From positions 1-14,739 of the forward strand of contig CAYSUN010000030.1 of NCBI GenBank assembly GCA_964434235.1: DNA of 14,739 nt. Direction: 5' to 3'. Both the position numbers and the translations under genes were made by a program. The notes below the pieces were generated by a model. That model was given only the letters and a program-made list of their open reading frames with translations, was not told the DNA's origin and searched no databases. Within the stretch, counting starts at the first letter, position 1, and each line of letters opens with the position of its first letter. The DNA is from JABMRF01 sp964434235. Lineage in GTDB: Bacteria; Patescibacteriota; Patescibacteriia; UBA11705; JABHMO01. This document shows positions 1-8,681 of the stretch, piece by piece.

Positions 1-893
1 AATCCATCCAGTTCTACTAATATTTGATTTAATGTTTGTTCTCTTTCATCATGAGATCCACCAAGACCAGAGCCACGCTGTCGACCGACTGCATCTATTT
101 CATCAACAAAAACTATACATGGTGAATTTTTCTTGGCTTTTTTAAATAAATCTCTAACTCGAGAAGCACCAACCCCAACAAACATTTCCACAAACTCAGA
201 ACCAGAAATTGAGAAAAATGGCACATCAGCTTCACCCGCTACCGCTTTGGCTAACAATGTTTTTCCAGTTCCAGGACTACCCATCAAAAGTATACCTTTT
301 GGTATTTTTGCACCCAAAGCTGTAAACTTTTTAGGAAATTTCAAAAACTCAACAACCTCCAAAAGTTCTGTTTTTGCTTCTTTAACTCCTGCAACGTTTT
401 TAAAAGTTATTTTATCTTTACCGTTTTGCTTAACTTCACGTGCTCTACTTTGCCCAAAGCTCATCGCTTTATTATTGGCGCCTTGCACTTGTCTCATCAT
501 GTACCAAATAAAAATAATAATAAATAAAAATGGGATTAAAAATGGTAACAACACACCCATCCAATAACTAAAACCACTTTCTTCTTTAACCTCTAAAGCA
601 AACTTTTTTAACTTATCATTCTCAACCCCAAAGTTTGCCACAAGTTCAGAAAATGATTCACTATTTTCTTTTTTCAACTCTTGTTTTGTCCCGTCAAGTA
701 AAGTTAAATTTAACATATCTCCAACAATTTCAACTTTTTGAACCTTTTCTTCATTAATTTCCTGAACCATTTTTTGAATATCTATCTTATCAACTTTATT
801 TTCAGAAATGTTGTACAAACTAAATATACTTGTAATAAATAAAAATACAATTAAAAACAAAACTATATTTTTAAGAAGTCCGTATTTATTCAT
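1..893 (-). CDS. ftsH: ATP-dependent zinc metalloprotease FtsH, N-terminal part (runs off the left edge)
   Basis: FtsH is a membrane-anchored AAA+ protease that extracts and degrades membrane and damaged proteins. I translated about 297 codons from the ATG at 893; the rest, including the HEXXH protease site, lies outside the window. Visible in order: a first membrane helix (about residues 8-27), an extracytoplasmic domain (28-110), a second membrane helix (113-133), then the AAA module with VAGVKEAK (167-174), Walker A GSPGTGKT (205-212), pore loop MFVG (237-240), Walker B CIVFVDEID (259-267), and a second region of homology starting near RQRG. The Walker A has Ser where most FtsH proteins have Pro. 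The start is the first ATG after an in-frame gap and gives a proper N-terminal helix, but its Shine-Dalgarno is weak (GAGAAAG, about 14 bases upstream). It follows rpoC by 42 bases with no terminator, so co-transcription with rpoBC is likely. Family assignment is firm. Confidence 0.96.
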   Translation of the reverse strand, partial: MNKYGLLKNIVLFLIVFLFITSIFSLYNISENKVDKIDIQKMVQEINEEKVQKVEIVGDMLNLTLLDGTKQELKKENSESFSELVANFGVENDKLKKFALEVKEESGFSYWMGVLLPFLIPFLFIIIFIWYMMRQVQGANNKAMSFGQSRAREVKQNGKDKITFKNVAGVKEAKTELLEVVEFLKFPKKFTALGAKIPKGILLMGSPGTGKTLLAKAVAGEADVPFFSISGSEFVEMFVGVGASRVRDLFKKAKKNSPCIVFVDEIDAVGRQRGSGLGGSHDEREQTLNQILVELDG

Positions 894-935
894 AGATATA
901 AGAACTTTCTCATTAATAATTTAACTTACCACTTT

Positions 936-3900
936 TTATTCTTCAATTGCTTCAACTTCTTTTTCCTCTGGCTTTTCAGATTCTTCAGTAAAATTTTCAT
1001 CATATTCACCTTTTTCATAATGATCAAAACCAGTTCCAGCTGGAATTAATCTTCCGATAATAACATTTTCTTTCAACCCTTCTAATCGATCTATTTTACC
1101 AGTTACAGCAGCGTTAATCAAAACCTTAGCTGTTTCTTGGAATGAAGCTGCCGATAAGAAGCTACTAGTTGTTAATGAAACCTTGGAAATTCCCAAGAAT
1201 ATTTCATCAGCAACGGCTGGTTTTTCACCTTTCTTAACAAGCTCATTAGCTCTTAAAAAGGCTGATTTTTCAACTATTTCACCTTCTAGTAAATCTGTAT
1301 CGCCAGAATCTTGAACATAAACACGAGAGAACATTTGTCTAGCAATAAGTTCCACGTGTTTATCATTTAATCTTTGTCCTTGTGAAGAATAAATATATTG
1401 AATTTCCTTAAGAATATACATTTGAACAGCTTCTCTGCCACTAATCTTGTAAAGTTGTGATAATTCAATACTACCCTCAGAAAGCTGAGTTCCTTTTTCA
1501 ACAACATCACCATCTTTTACCCACAAAGTAGTTCCTGGTGGAATAATATATTCTTTTATACTTCCAATCTCAGTAACAACTTTCAATTCAGTATCAGACA
1601 AAACAACTCGACCAAAACGCTTGGACTTAATTTTCTTCTTTTCTGCATCCAAATATAAAGTATCCTTTTCTCCAACCGTTTGACCATCCTTAACTTTGAC
1701 CTTAAAATCATCTTTGATTTTGTAAGTATCTTCTTCTTTTTCATTATAGTGAACCTTCAAAATACGTTGTCCAAATGAAGTCTTAGCAATAATTTGACCT
1801 TTTGGTCCTTGAATTGTTCTAGCCTGTTCTTCAATTGTAATAGATCCACCAACCTCAGCAATTAAAGCTTTTTTCTTTGGTGGTCTAGCTTCAAAAATTT
1901 CTTCCACACGAGGTAAACCCTGAGTAATATCATCACCACCAGCCACACCTCCAGTATGGAAAGTTCTCATTGTTAACTGTGTTCCAGGTTCACCAATACT
2001 TTGAGCTGCAATAATTCCAACAGCTGTACCTCTTTCAACTGGTTGATTATATGCCAAATCATAACCATAACACTTAACACAAGCACCTTTAATCATTTTA
2101 CAAGTAAGCATTGATCTAATTCTAGCTTCCTTGATATCCATTTTTTCCAATTTTCGAGAAATTGCTTGAGTAATAATTTCACCCGCTGGAACTATAACTT
2201 TACCAGTTTTTGGATCTTTAATTGGATCAATAACATAACGACCACTAATTCTTTCTATAAAATTCAAGCCCATGTTATCGCTTTCTTCTTTTGTTATTAA
2301 TCTACCCTCAGTATCACCACAATCATCAGAGTGAATAACTACATCCTGAGCAACGTCAACTAAACGACGAGTTAAATAACCAGCATTAGCAGTTCGAAGA
2401 GCAGTATCAGACAAACCTTTACGAGTACCGTGAGTTGAAATATAGTATTCCAAAACAGAGAAACCTTCTTTGAAGTTTGCCTTTACTGGTAATTCCATAA
2501 TTTGCCCAGCTGGGTTAGTTACCAAACCTTTCATACCAATCATCTGAGCTAATTGCCCCCAAGAACCACGAGCGCCAGAACTAATCATAGTGAAAACTGG
2601 ACCAGCTTCTGGCAAAACATCTTGATTTAATTTAGTAACTTCATCTTTTGTTTTTGTCCAAACCTCAATAACTTTGCTGTATCTTTCATCATTAGTTAAC
2701 AAACCTTCTTCGTATTGATTTTGAACTTCTTCAACATCAGCGGTTCCTTTTGCAATTAAAACATCCTTGCCAAGAACATCTGGTAAATCACACATACCCC
2801 AAGAATAACCAGATTTGGTTAATTGCTTAAATCCGAAATCCTTAATATTGTCCAAAACTTTAGCAGTTATATCAAAACCATAAAATTCTAAACACAACTG
2901 AACTATTGTAGCCATTTTCTTTTTATCAATAACCTCATTGTAAAATGGAATATTTTCAGGCAATAAATTATTAAATAAAATTCTGCCCAAACAAGTTTCA
3001 AAAATTACTTCCTTAATCTTTGGACCTAATTCCTGCTTGTTTACCAAAACCTTAATTGGTTGTTTCAGTGTAATCTTTCTTGTATCATAAGCAATCTTTG
3101 CTTCTTCAACAGAAGAGAATATTTTCAATGGCTCTTTTCGTTCAGTCATAGCTGTAACATAATAAGCACCCCAAACCATATCCATGGTCGGTGTAGTCAT
3201 AGAATTACCCGTTGCTGGCTTAAGCAAATTTTTAGAAGCTAACATTCTTTCTCTAGCCTCTTTCTTAGCCTCTTCAGTTAATGGTACGTGCACAGCCATT
3301 TGATCTCCGTCAAAGTCAGCGTTAAAAGCTGAACAAACAAGTGGATGAAGTTGAATAGCTCTACCTTCAATCAAAACAGGCTGAAAAGCTTGAATACCCA
3401 ATCTGTGCAAAGTTGGAGCACGATTTAACATGACAAGAGCATTCTTAATAATGTTTTCTAAAATATCCCAAACTTCTGGTCTATCAGCTTCAATAAATCT
3501 ATTTGCGCTTCTAATATTATGTACGTATTCACGTTTTATAAGTTCGCTAATTACAAATGGTTTAAATAATTCTAAAGCCATTTTCTTTGGCAAACCACAT
3601 TGATGTAATTGCAACTCTGGACCAACAACGATTACACTTCGACCAGAATAATCAATACGTTTACCAAGCAAATTTTGACGGAAACGGCCTCTTTTACCTT
3701 TTAGATAATCAGCAATTGATTTTAATTTTCTCTTTTGTCCAGTTGAGGCAGTAGTAGTTTTACTAGAACGAGCAGAATTATCAATCAAAGCATCAACTGC
3801 TTCTTGCAACATTCTTTTTTCATTTCGAATAATAACTTCCGGTGCATTTAATTCTTTCAATCTCTTTAAACGATTATTTCTAGAAATAACTCTACGATAT

Positions 3901-4898
3901 AAATCATTTAAATCAGAAGTAGCATAACGACCACCATCAAGTGGAACCATTGGTCGAAGATCTGGGGGAATAACTGGCACAACGGTCATAACCATGTGCT
4001 CAGGTTTAATATTATTTCGAAGTAAACTCTTTAATAACTTTACTCTATTAATTAATTTCTTTCTTCCAGCACCTTTGTCTACTTCAAGCTCAGCTTCCAA
4101 CTCTTTAACCATTTTCTTTAGGTCAACTCTTTCTAAAAGCTTACGAACAGCTTCTGCTCCAATACCAGCATCAAAAATATGACCATATTTAAGAGAAAAA
4201 TCATGATACTCAACTTCTGTAATAATTTGCAAAGGTTTCAAATCCTTTAATTCTTTTTCAGCTTCATTAAAATCTTGCTCTAATTCTGTAAGTAATTTTT
4301 CATTATCTTCAGTTGCTTCTTTAATTGCTGATTTACAATCTGCAGCTGACATTTCTTTATTACCTTCGATTAAATCAACTTTTTGTTTCAATTGAGCAGC
4401 ATAAGATTTTTGCTTTGATTTAAATTCTTTTTTTAGATTTTCAACTTCTTCTTTTTTCAATTCTTCATTTACATCAGTCACGATGAAATTAGCAAAATAA
4501 ATTACCTTTTCTAATCTTTGAATTGATAAATTCAAAATCAAACCTATCTTTGAAGGAATACCTCGCAAAAACCAAATATGTGAAACTGGCACAGCAAGAT
4601 CGATATGACCCATTCTCTGTCTTCGAACTGCTGCTCTAGTAACTTCTACTCCACACTTATCACAAACAATTCCTTTATAACGAATTTTCTTATACTTCCC
4701 ACAATAACATTCCCAGTCTTTACTAGGACCAAAAATTTTCTCACAAAAGAGTCCGTCTTTCTCTGGTTTCTGAGTTCTATAATTAATTGTTTCAGGTCGA
4801 GTTACCTCACCTGTTGACCAACCTCTGATATCGCTTGGCGATGCTAGCTTCAAACGAATTGAGTCAAAGTCATTTATTCTCAAGCTTTCTAAACTCAT
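936..4898 (-). CDS. rpoC: DNA-directed RNA polymerase subunit beta'
   Basis: This is the largest core subunit of RNA polymerase, carrying the catalytic magnesium site. The 1320 residues look complete. Visible features: N-terminal zinc site C64, C66, C79, C82; a charged, helical insertion at about 143-228; the DLRPMVPLDGGR segment (313-324); the KGKRGRFRQNLLGKR segment (400-414); the active-site motif NADFDGD (526-532); the second zinc site C860, C933, C940, C943; the trigger-loop segment around 961-984 (AAQSIGEPGTQLTMRTFHTGG region); and DITQGLPRVEEIFEAR (990-1005). The C-terminus is a short acidic tail. It starts 22 bases after the rpoB stop, and that gap is AT-rich without a Shine-Dalgarno, so translation may depend on coupling to rpoB. 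The ATG start fits the conserved N-terminus. The insertion resembles the coiled coil in actinobacterial beta' and is absent in E. coli and Bacillus. Confidence 0.99.
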   Translation of the reverse strand: MSLESLRINDFDSIRLKLASPSDIRGWSTGEVTRPETINYRTQKPEKDGLFCEKIFGPSKDWECYCGKYKKIRYKGIVCDKCGVEVTRAAVRRQRMGHIDLAVPVSHIWFLRGIPSKIGLILNLSIQRLEKVIYFANFIVTDVNEELKKEEVENLKKEFKSKQKSYAAQLKQKVDLIEGNKEMSAADCKSAIKEATEDNEKLLTELEQDFNEAEKELKDLKPLQIITEVEYHDFSLKYGHIFDAGIGAEAVRKLLERVDLKKMVKELEAELEVDKGAGRKKLINRVKLLKSLLRNNIKPEHMVMTVVPVIPPDLRPMVPLDGGRYATSDLNDLYRRVISRNNRLKRLKELNAPEVIIRNEKRMLQEAVDALIDNSARSSKTTTASTGQKRKLKSIADYLKGKRGRFRQNLLGKRIDYSGRSVIVVGPELQLHQCGLPKKMALELFKPFVISELIKREYVHNIRSANRFIEADRPEVWDILENIIKNALVMLNRAPTLHRLGIQAFQPVLIEGRAIQLHPLVCSAFNADFDGDQMAVHVPLTEEAKKEARERMLASKNLLKPATGNSMTTPTMDMVWGAYYVTAMTERKEPLKIFSSVEEAKIAYDTRKITLKQPIKVLVNKQELGPKIKEVIFETCLGRILFNNLLPENIPFYNEVIDKKKMATIVQLCLEFYGFDITAKVLDNIKDFGFKQLTKSGYSWGMCDLPDVLGKDVLIAKGTADVEEVQNQYEEGLLTNDERYSKVIEVWTKTKDEVTKLNQDVLPEAGPVFTMISSGARGSWGQLAQMIGMKGLVTNPAGQIMELPVKANFKEGFSVLEYYISTHGTRKGLSDTALRTANAGYLTRRLVDVAQDVVIHSDDCGDTEGRLITKEESDNMGLNFIERISGRYVIDPIKDPKTGKVIVPAGEIITQAISRKLEKMDIKEARIRSMLTCKMIKGACVKCYGYDLAYNQPVERGTAVGIIAAQSIGEPGTQLTMRTFHTGGVAGGDDITQGLPRVEEIFEARPPKKKALIAEVGGSITIEEQARTIQGPKGQIIAKTSFGQRILKVHYNEKEEDTYKIKDDFKVKVKDGQTVGEKDTLYLDAEKKKIKSKRFGRVVLSDTELKVVTEIGSIKEYIIPPGTTLWVKDGDVVEKGTQLSEGSIELSQLYKISGREAVQMYILKEIQYIYSSQGQRLNDKHVELIARQMFSRVYVQDSGDTDLLEGEIVEKSAFLRANELVKKGEKPAVADEIFLGISKVSLTTSSFLSAASFQETAKVLINAAVTGKIDRLEGLKENVIIGRLIPAGTGFDHYEKGEYDENFTEESEKPEEKEVEAIEE

Positions 4899-4920
4899 AT
4901 TGTTATATAGTAACTATTAA

Positions 4921-7900
4921 TTATTTTCTAATTTTTTTATCATCAACATCTTCTAAACTAGCTTCAATCTTTTTTCCTTTTTTAAGCAGTTCAACTTCCA
5001 AACCTAAACCTTTCAATTCTCGAATAAGTACGTTAAAGGATTCTGGTACATTTAACCTTCTGATCGGTTCACCTTTAATGATAGACTCATAAGCTTTGGC
5101 ACGTCCCAAAACATCATCTGATTTAATAGTCAAAATTTCTTGCAAAGTATGAGCACAACCATAACCTTGTAAAGCCCAAACTTCCATTTCTCCGAAACGT
5201 TGCCCACCAAACTGAGCCTTACCACCCAATGGCTGTTGAGTAATTAAAGAGTATGGACCAATTGATCGTTGGTGAATTTTATCTTCCACCATATGATTTA
5301 GTTTCAAAATGTAGTTATAACCAACGGTTATTCTATTTTCAAAAGCTTCACCGGTCTTTCCATTATATAAAGTTAATTGTCCATGTTCTGGATAACCAGC
5401 CTTGACCAACTCTTCACGAATTCTAACTTCAGTAATACCATTCAAAACTGGAGTTGCAACTTTGTAACCAAGTTTATTCGCAGCCAATCCTAAATGAGTT
5501 TCCAAAATCTGCCCCAAGTTCATACGAGATGCAATACCCAAAGGAGTTAAAATAATATCCATTGGAGTTCCGTCTTCCATAAAAGGCATATCTTCAAGTG
5601 GAACAATTTTCGAAATAACACCTTTGTTTCCGTGACGTCCAGCTAATTTATCACCTACTTGAATTTTTCTTAGATTAGCAATAGTAATTTGAATTGACTT
5701 AATAACACCTGGAGAAAGTTTGTCACCATTTTCTTGCGAGAAAATTTTAATATCAACAACTTTTCCATGTTCACCATGCTCAAGTCGGAGTGAAGTATCA
5801 CGCACATCACGAGCTTTTTCACCAAAGATGGCTTTTAATAATTTTTCTTCAGCTGATAATTCTGTTTCGCCTTTTGGTGTAATTTTTCCGACTAAAATAT
5901 CACCCGACTTCACAGTCGCACCAATACGAACAATTCCTTCAGCATCTAAATTTTTAAGTTTTTCTTCACTAATATTTGGGATATCAGCCGTAACCATTTC
6001 TGAACCTAATTTTGTATCACGAACATCAATAGAATAATTTTCAATATGAACTGAAGAAAAACGATCATTTCTTACCATGTTTTCTGAGACGATAATCGCA
6101 TCTTCATAGTTGTAGCCTTGCCAAATCATATAGGCAACAAGAACATTTTGGCCAAGAGCTAGCTCACCATTATCAATTGAAGGTCCATCAGCCAAAACCT
6201 CACCTTTTTTAACTTTTTGGCCAACATCAACAATTGGTCTTTGGTTAATACTGGTCGAAGCATTAGAACAAACAAACTTATTCAATTTATAAACAAAGAC
6301 TTCTCCTTTTTTAGAAAGAAGTTCAATCTTATCACCCTGAACAGCAGAAATTTGTCCTTCAGCATCAGCCAAAACAACGTGGCCTGAATCTCGAGCAGCT
6401 ACTCTTTCCATTCCAGTTCCAACAATTGGAGACTGTGGTTTAACACAAGGAACTGCCTGACGTTGCATGTTTGTTCCCATAAGAGCACGTACAGCATCAT
6501 CATGTTCTAAAAATGGAATTAATGAAGTAGCAACACTAATAATTTGATTTGATGATACATCCAAATAATCAACTTTATAAATAAAATCTATAGTTGGTTT
6601 ACCAAAATGTCGAACATCAACTTTCTCTTCAAGAAAATGTCCTTTTTCATCAACTTTTTGGGTAAACGAGGCAGTAATAACTTTTTCTTCTTTCAAAGCA
6701 TTCAAATATTCAACTTCATCCAAAATTACTGTTTCAACATTATCTTTAATTTCATTGGCTGGAATAACGCTTTTTTCAAATTCAATTCCTCGAACAACTT
6801 GTCCTTTTTTGAATAAGACCTGACCAGTATTTGGATCTTTCAAATCATTAAGAATTGTATGTTTAACTTTAAAATATGGAGTTTCAATAAAACCATAATT
6901 ATTTACTCTAGCATAAGAAGCTAAGTGACCGACCAACCCAATATTTGGTCCTTCCGGAGTAGCAATCGGGCAAATTCTACCATAGTGAGTAGTGTGCACA
7001 TCTCGAACTTCAAATCCAGCTCTTTCACGAGAAAGACCACCAGGTCCCATAGCTGAGATTCTTCGTTTGTGTTCTAATTCAGAAAGAGGATTTGTTTGAT
7101 CCATGAACTGAGAAAGTTGTGAAGACATGAAAAACTCACGTACAACACCGATCACCGGTCGAGCATTAATAAGCTTAGAAGGGGAAAGTGTAGTTGGATC
7201 CATTGTACTCATTCTGTCCTTTACAATTCTCTCCATTCGAGCCAAACCAACTCTAAATTTATTTTGAATAAGTTCACCAATTGCTCGAATTCTTCTGTTA
7301 CCCAAATGATCAATATCATCAGCTGGTTCTTGCGTATTATTTAATCGAATAATTTCTTTTAAAACATTAACAACGTCTTCAACTTTTAAAAATCTATTTT
7401 CTTCATCAAGCGGATATTCAGTTCCAAATCGTTGATTCATTTTATAACGACCAACATTGGCAAAATCATATCGGTCAAAATTGAAAAACATAGCAAAAAT
7501 TAATGACTTTGCATTATCAGCAGTTGCCATATCCCCTGGACGAATTCTTTTATAAACTTCAATTAAACCTTCATCTTGTGATTTAGCTGCATCTTTATTA
7601 ATAGTTGATTCAATATATTTAATATCTGGATTGTTATCAACGTCTTTAAACAGTTTCATAATCTCTTCATCATTTTCAACGCCAAAAGCTCGAAGTAATG
7701 AAGTGGCTGCAACTTTTCTTTTTCTATCAATTTTTACCCAAATAACATTATTTGCATCTGATTCAAATTCCAACCAAGCACCTCTATTTGGAATAATTTT
7801 TGCACCATAAAAGACTCTGTTCTTTTCACGAACAAAGTTAGAAGTAAAAAACACACCCGCTGAACGAATAATCTGAGAAACAATAACTCTTTCAATTCCA

Positions 7901-8259
7901 TTAATAATAAACGTTCCTCTTTCTGTCATCAAAGGAAAATCACCAAGAAATATTTCTTGAGTTTGTTTCTTTTTTGTTTTTGTATTGTTCAAGGTTACTT
8001 TAACACGAAGCGGTGCTTCAAAAGTAACATTTTTTTCCTTGCAAACAACCTCATCAAATTTCGGTTCATCTAAATAATAATCTTCGAATGAAAGTTCTAA
8101 CCCTTTATCAGAAATATCAATAATAGGAGTAAGCTCATGCATTAATTCGCGAAGTCCTTCTTTCAAAAACCAATCGTATGAATTTTTTTGAATCTGTATT
8201 AGGTCTGGCAACTCTAATTTATATGACTCAGTAAAAAACTGGCGTTGTTTATTTGACAT
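4921..8259 (-). CDS. rpoB: DNA-directed RNA polymerase subunit beta
   Basis: This is the second-largest core subunit of RNA polymerase. At 1112 residues it is shorter than E. coli (1342) and lacks its large lineage insertions. Visible landmarks: N-terminal FFTESYKLELPDLIQIQ; the rifampicin-pocket stretch at residues 376-415, with SSQLSQFMDQ and HKRRIS; CPIATPEGPNIGLV (430-443); GDKLAGRHGNKG, with the two nucleotide-contacting lysines; and the C-terminal FGGQRFGEMEVWALQ and IKSDDVLGR, which contact beta'. Three pocket positions differ from E. coli: Met404 (E. coli L533), Ala433 (E562) and Val443 (I572). The ATG at 8259 matches the usual N-terminus. The only Shine-Dalgarno-like run (GGAGG, 8278-8274) lies 14 bases upstream inside a predicted hairpin. 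The gene leads the rpoB-rpoC-ftsH unit. No rplJ or rplL lies directly upstream, unlike the arrangement in E. coli. Confidence 0.99.
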   Translation of the reverse strand: MSNKQRQFFTESYKLELPDLIQIQKNSYDWFLKEGLRELMHELTPIIDISDKGLELSFEDYYLDEPKFDEVVCKEKNVTFEAPLRVKVTLNNTKTKKKQTQEIFLGDFPLMTERGTFIINGIERVIVSQIIRSAGVFFTSNFVREKNRVFYGAKIIPNRGAWLEFESDANNVIWVKIDRKRKVAATSLLRAFGVENDEEIMKLFKDVDNNPDIKYIESTINKDAAKSQDEGLIEVYKRIRPGDMATADNAKSLIFAMFFNFDRYDFANVGRYKMNQRFGTEYPLDEENRFLKVEDVVNVLKEIIRLNNTQEPADDIDHLGNRRIRAIGELIQNKFRVGLARMERIVKDRMSTMDPTTLSPSKLINARPVIGVVREFFMSSQLSQFMDQTNPLSELEHKRRISAMGPGGLSRERAGFEVRDVHTTHYGRICPIATPEGPNIGLVGHLASYARVNNYGFIETPYFKVKHTILNDLKDPNTGQVLFKKGQVVRGIEFEKSVIPANEIKDNVETVILDEVEYLNALKEEKVITASFTQKVDEKGHFLEEKVDVRHFGKPTIDFIYKVDYLDVSSNQIISVATSLIPFLEHDDAVRALMGTNMQRQAVPCVKPQSPIVGTGMERVAARDSGHVVLADAEGQISAVQGDKIELLSKKGEVFVYKLNKFVCSNASTSINQRPIVDVGQKVKKGEVLADGPSIDNGELALGQNVLVAYMIWQGYNYEDAIIVSENMVRNDRFSSVHIENYSIDVRDTKLGSEMVTADIPNISEEKLKNLDAEGIVRIGATVKSGDILVGKITPKGETELSAEEKLLKAIFGEKARDVRDTSLRLEHGEHGKVVDIKIFSQENGDKLSPGVIKSIQITIANLRKIQVGDKLAGRHGNKGVISKIVPLEDMPFMEDGTPMDIILTPLGIASRMNLGQILETHLGLAANKLGYKVATPVLNGITEVRIREELVKAGYPEHGQLTLYNGKTGEAFENRITVGYNYILKLNHMVEDKIHQRSIGPYSLITQQPLGGKAQFGGQRFGEMEVWALQGYGCAHTLQEILTIKSDDVLGRAKAYESIIKGEPIRRLNVPESFNVLIRELKGLGLEVELLKKGKKIEASLEDVDDKKIRK

Positions 8260-8295
8260 AATAAAAGATGCCCCCTCCCATACGGGAAGTGGGGC
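8260..8295 (-). promoter_or_regulatory. Hairpin covering the rpoB Shine-Dalgarno, followed by a U-rich run
   Basis: Read on the minus strand, GCCCC (8295-8291) pairs with GGGGC (8274-8270), and UCCC (8287-8284) pairs with GGGA (8279-8276) around the loop GUAU, with a small internal bulge. The GGAGG run is buried in the 3' arm. The stem is followed by AUCUUUUAUU and then the rpoB ATG. This could be a translational switch or a terminator-like attenuator. The pairing is seen in the sequence; the function is inferred. Confidence 0.6.
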
Positions 8296-8353
8296 TATAT
8301 ATTTATTTATTTAAATTTTGGAAATTCAAGCCCTCTAACATTGTAATTTTTCT

Positions 8354-8397
8354 AGAAACCGAATCCCTCGACTCTGTAATCGTAGGGTTAAGTTTCC
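8354..8397 (-). promoter_or_regulatory. Upstream stem-loop in the rpoB leader
   Basis: On the minus strand GGAAAC at its 5' side pairs with GUUUCU (8359-8354, with one G-U pair). Further in, CCCU (8387-8384) pairs with AGGG (8368-8365), and CGA (8382-8380) pairs with UCG (8371-8369) around an 8-base loop, with a single bulged A. It lies wholly inside the predicted leader. I do not recognise it as a known riboswitch class. Confidence 0.4.
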
Positions 8398-8425
8398 CTG
8401 AGGGTTTAGAAGATTAAACAATAAT

Positions 8426-8454
8426 AGACTATCAAATAATAGCACACCTGTCAA
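8426..8454 (-). promoter_or_regulatory. Probable rpoB promoter
   Basis: A perfect -35 TTGACA (8454-8449) is followed after 17 bases by TAGTCT (8431-8426), preceded by TGA as in an extended -10. The -10 itself matches only three of six consensus bases. Transcription would start near 8419, giving a leader of about 160 bases. The same TTGACA-17-TGA layout recurs upstream of three other transcription units here, which supports the call. Confidence 0.6.
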
Positions 8455-8632
8455 TAAATGCAAGTGTGGACAAAGAGATTTGCTTATTTTAGCAAAAAAA
8501 TTAACCAAGGGCAAATTAAACCAAATAAAGCAAAACATTTTTTATGTAAATTTTGTTATTTTTCACAAATCAACGCAAATCTTTTTTTCCTTTCTCTTTT
8601 TTTTATTCTTTACTCAAAAACACACTAAAAAC
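8455..8632. other. AT-rich intergenic stretch with no gene seen
   Basis: This stretch separates the terminator of the 8682-9644 gene from the rpoB promoter. It holds an inverted repeat, TTTGCT (8479-8484) and AGCAAA (8491-8496), about 25 bases upstream of the -35, and a pyrimidine-rich run on the plus strand near 8581-8610. No convincing coding region or RNA gene is present. Confidence 0.6.
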
Positions 8633-8662
8633 AAAAAAACTCCCACTATGCGATAGTGAGAG
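8633..8662 (-). terminator. Intrinsic terminator after the 8682-9644 gene
   Basis: On the minus strand CUC, U and CACUAU pair with AUAGUG, G and GAG around the loop CGC. This makes a 10-pair stem with one U-G pair, followed by seven U residues (8639-8633). The mismatch is a wobble pair only on the minus-strand RNA, which supports this orientation. It begins 19 bases after the stop codon. Confidence 0.85.
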
Positions 8663-8681
8663 TCATGTTCATTGTATAAAA

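Noticed and set aside
133..567. Open frame of 144 codons on the plus strand
   Set aside because: It lies fully inside ftsH on the opposite strand, where the minus-strand reading gives clear FtsH motifs.
894..935. Possible terminator between rpoC and ftsH
   Set aside because: No stem with a U-run is present; the gap is AT-rich without pairing arms.
8341..8410. Possible tRNA in the rpoB leader because of GATTCGG and paired segments
   Set aside because: No acceptor stem, D-arm or seven-base T-loop with a five-pair stem can be drawn on either strand.
8465..8473. A DnaA-box-like sequence, TTGTCCACA on the minus strand
   Set aside because: It differs from consensus at one base and stands alone, so it does not mark an origin.
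8479..8496. Inverted repeat TTTGCT and AGCAAA as a terminator on the plus strand
   Set aside because: It is followed by A residues rather than T residues on the plus strand and there is no plus-strand gene to end; at most it is a binding site.
8335..8538. Open frame of 67 codons on the minus strand upstream of rpoB
   Set aside because: It spans the predicted rpoB promoter and first leader hairpin, has no Shine-Dalgarno, and its protein is low in complexity and unlike anything known.
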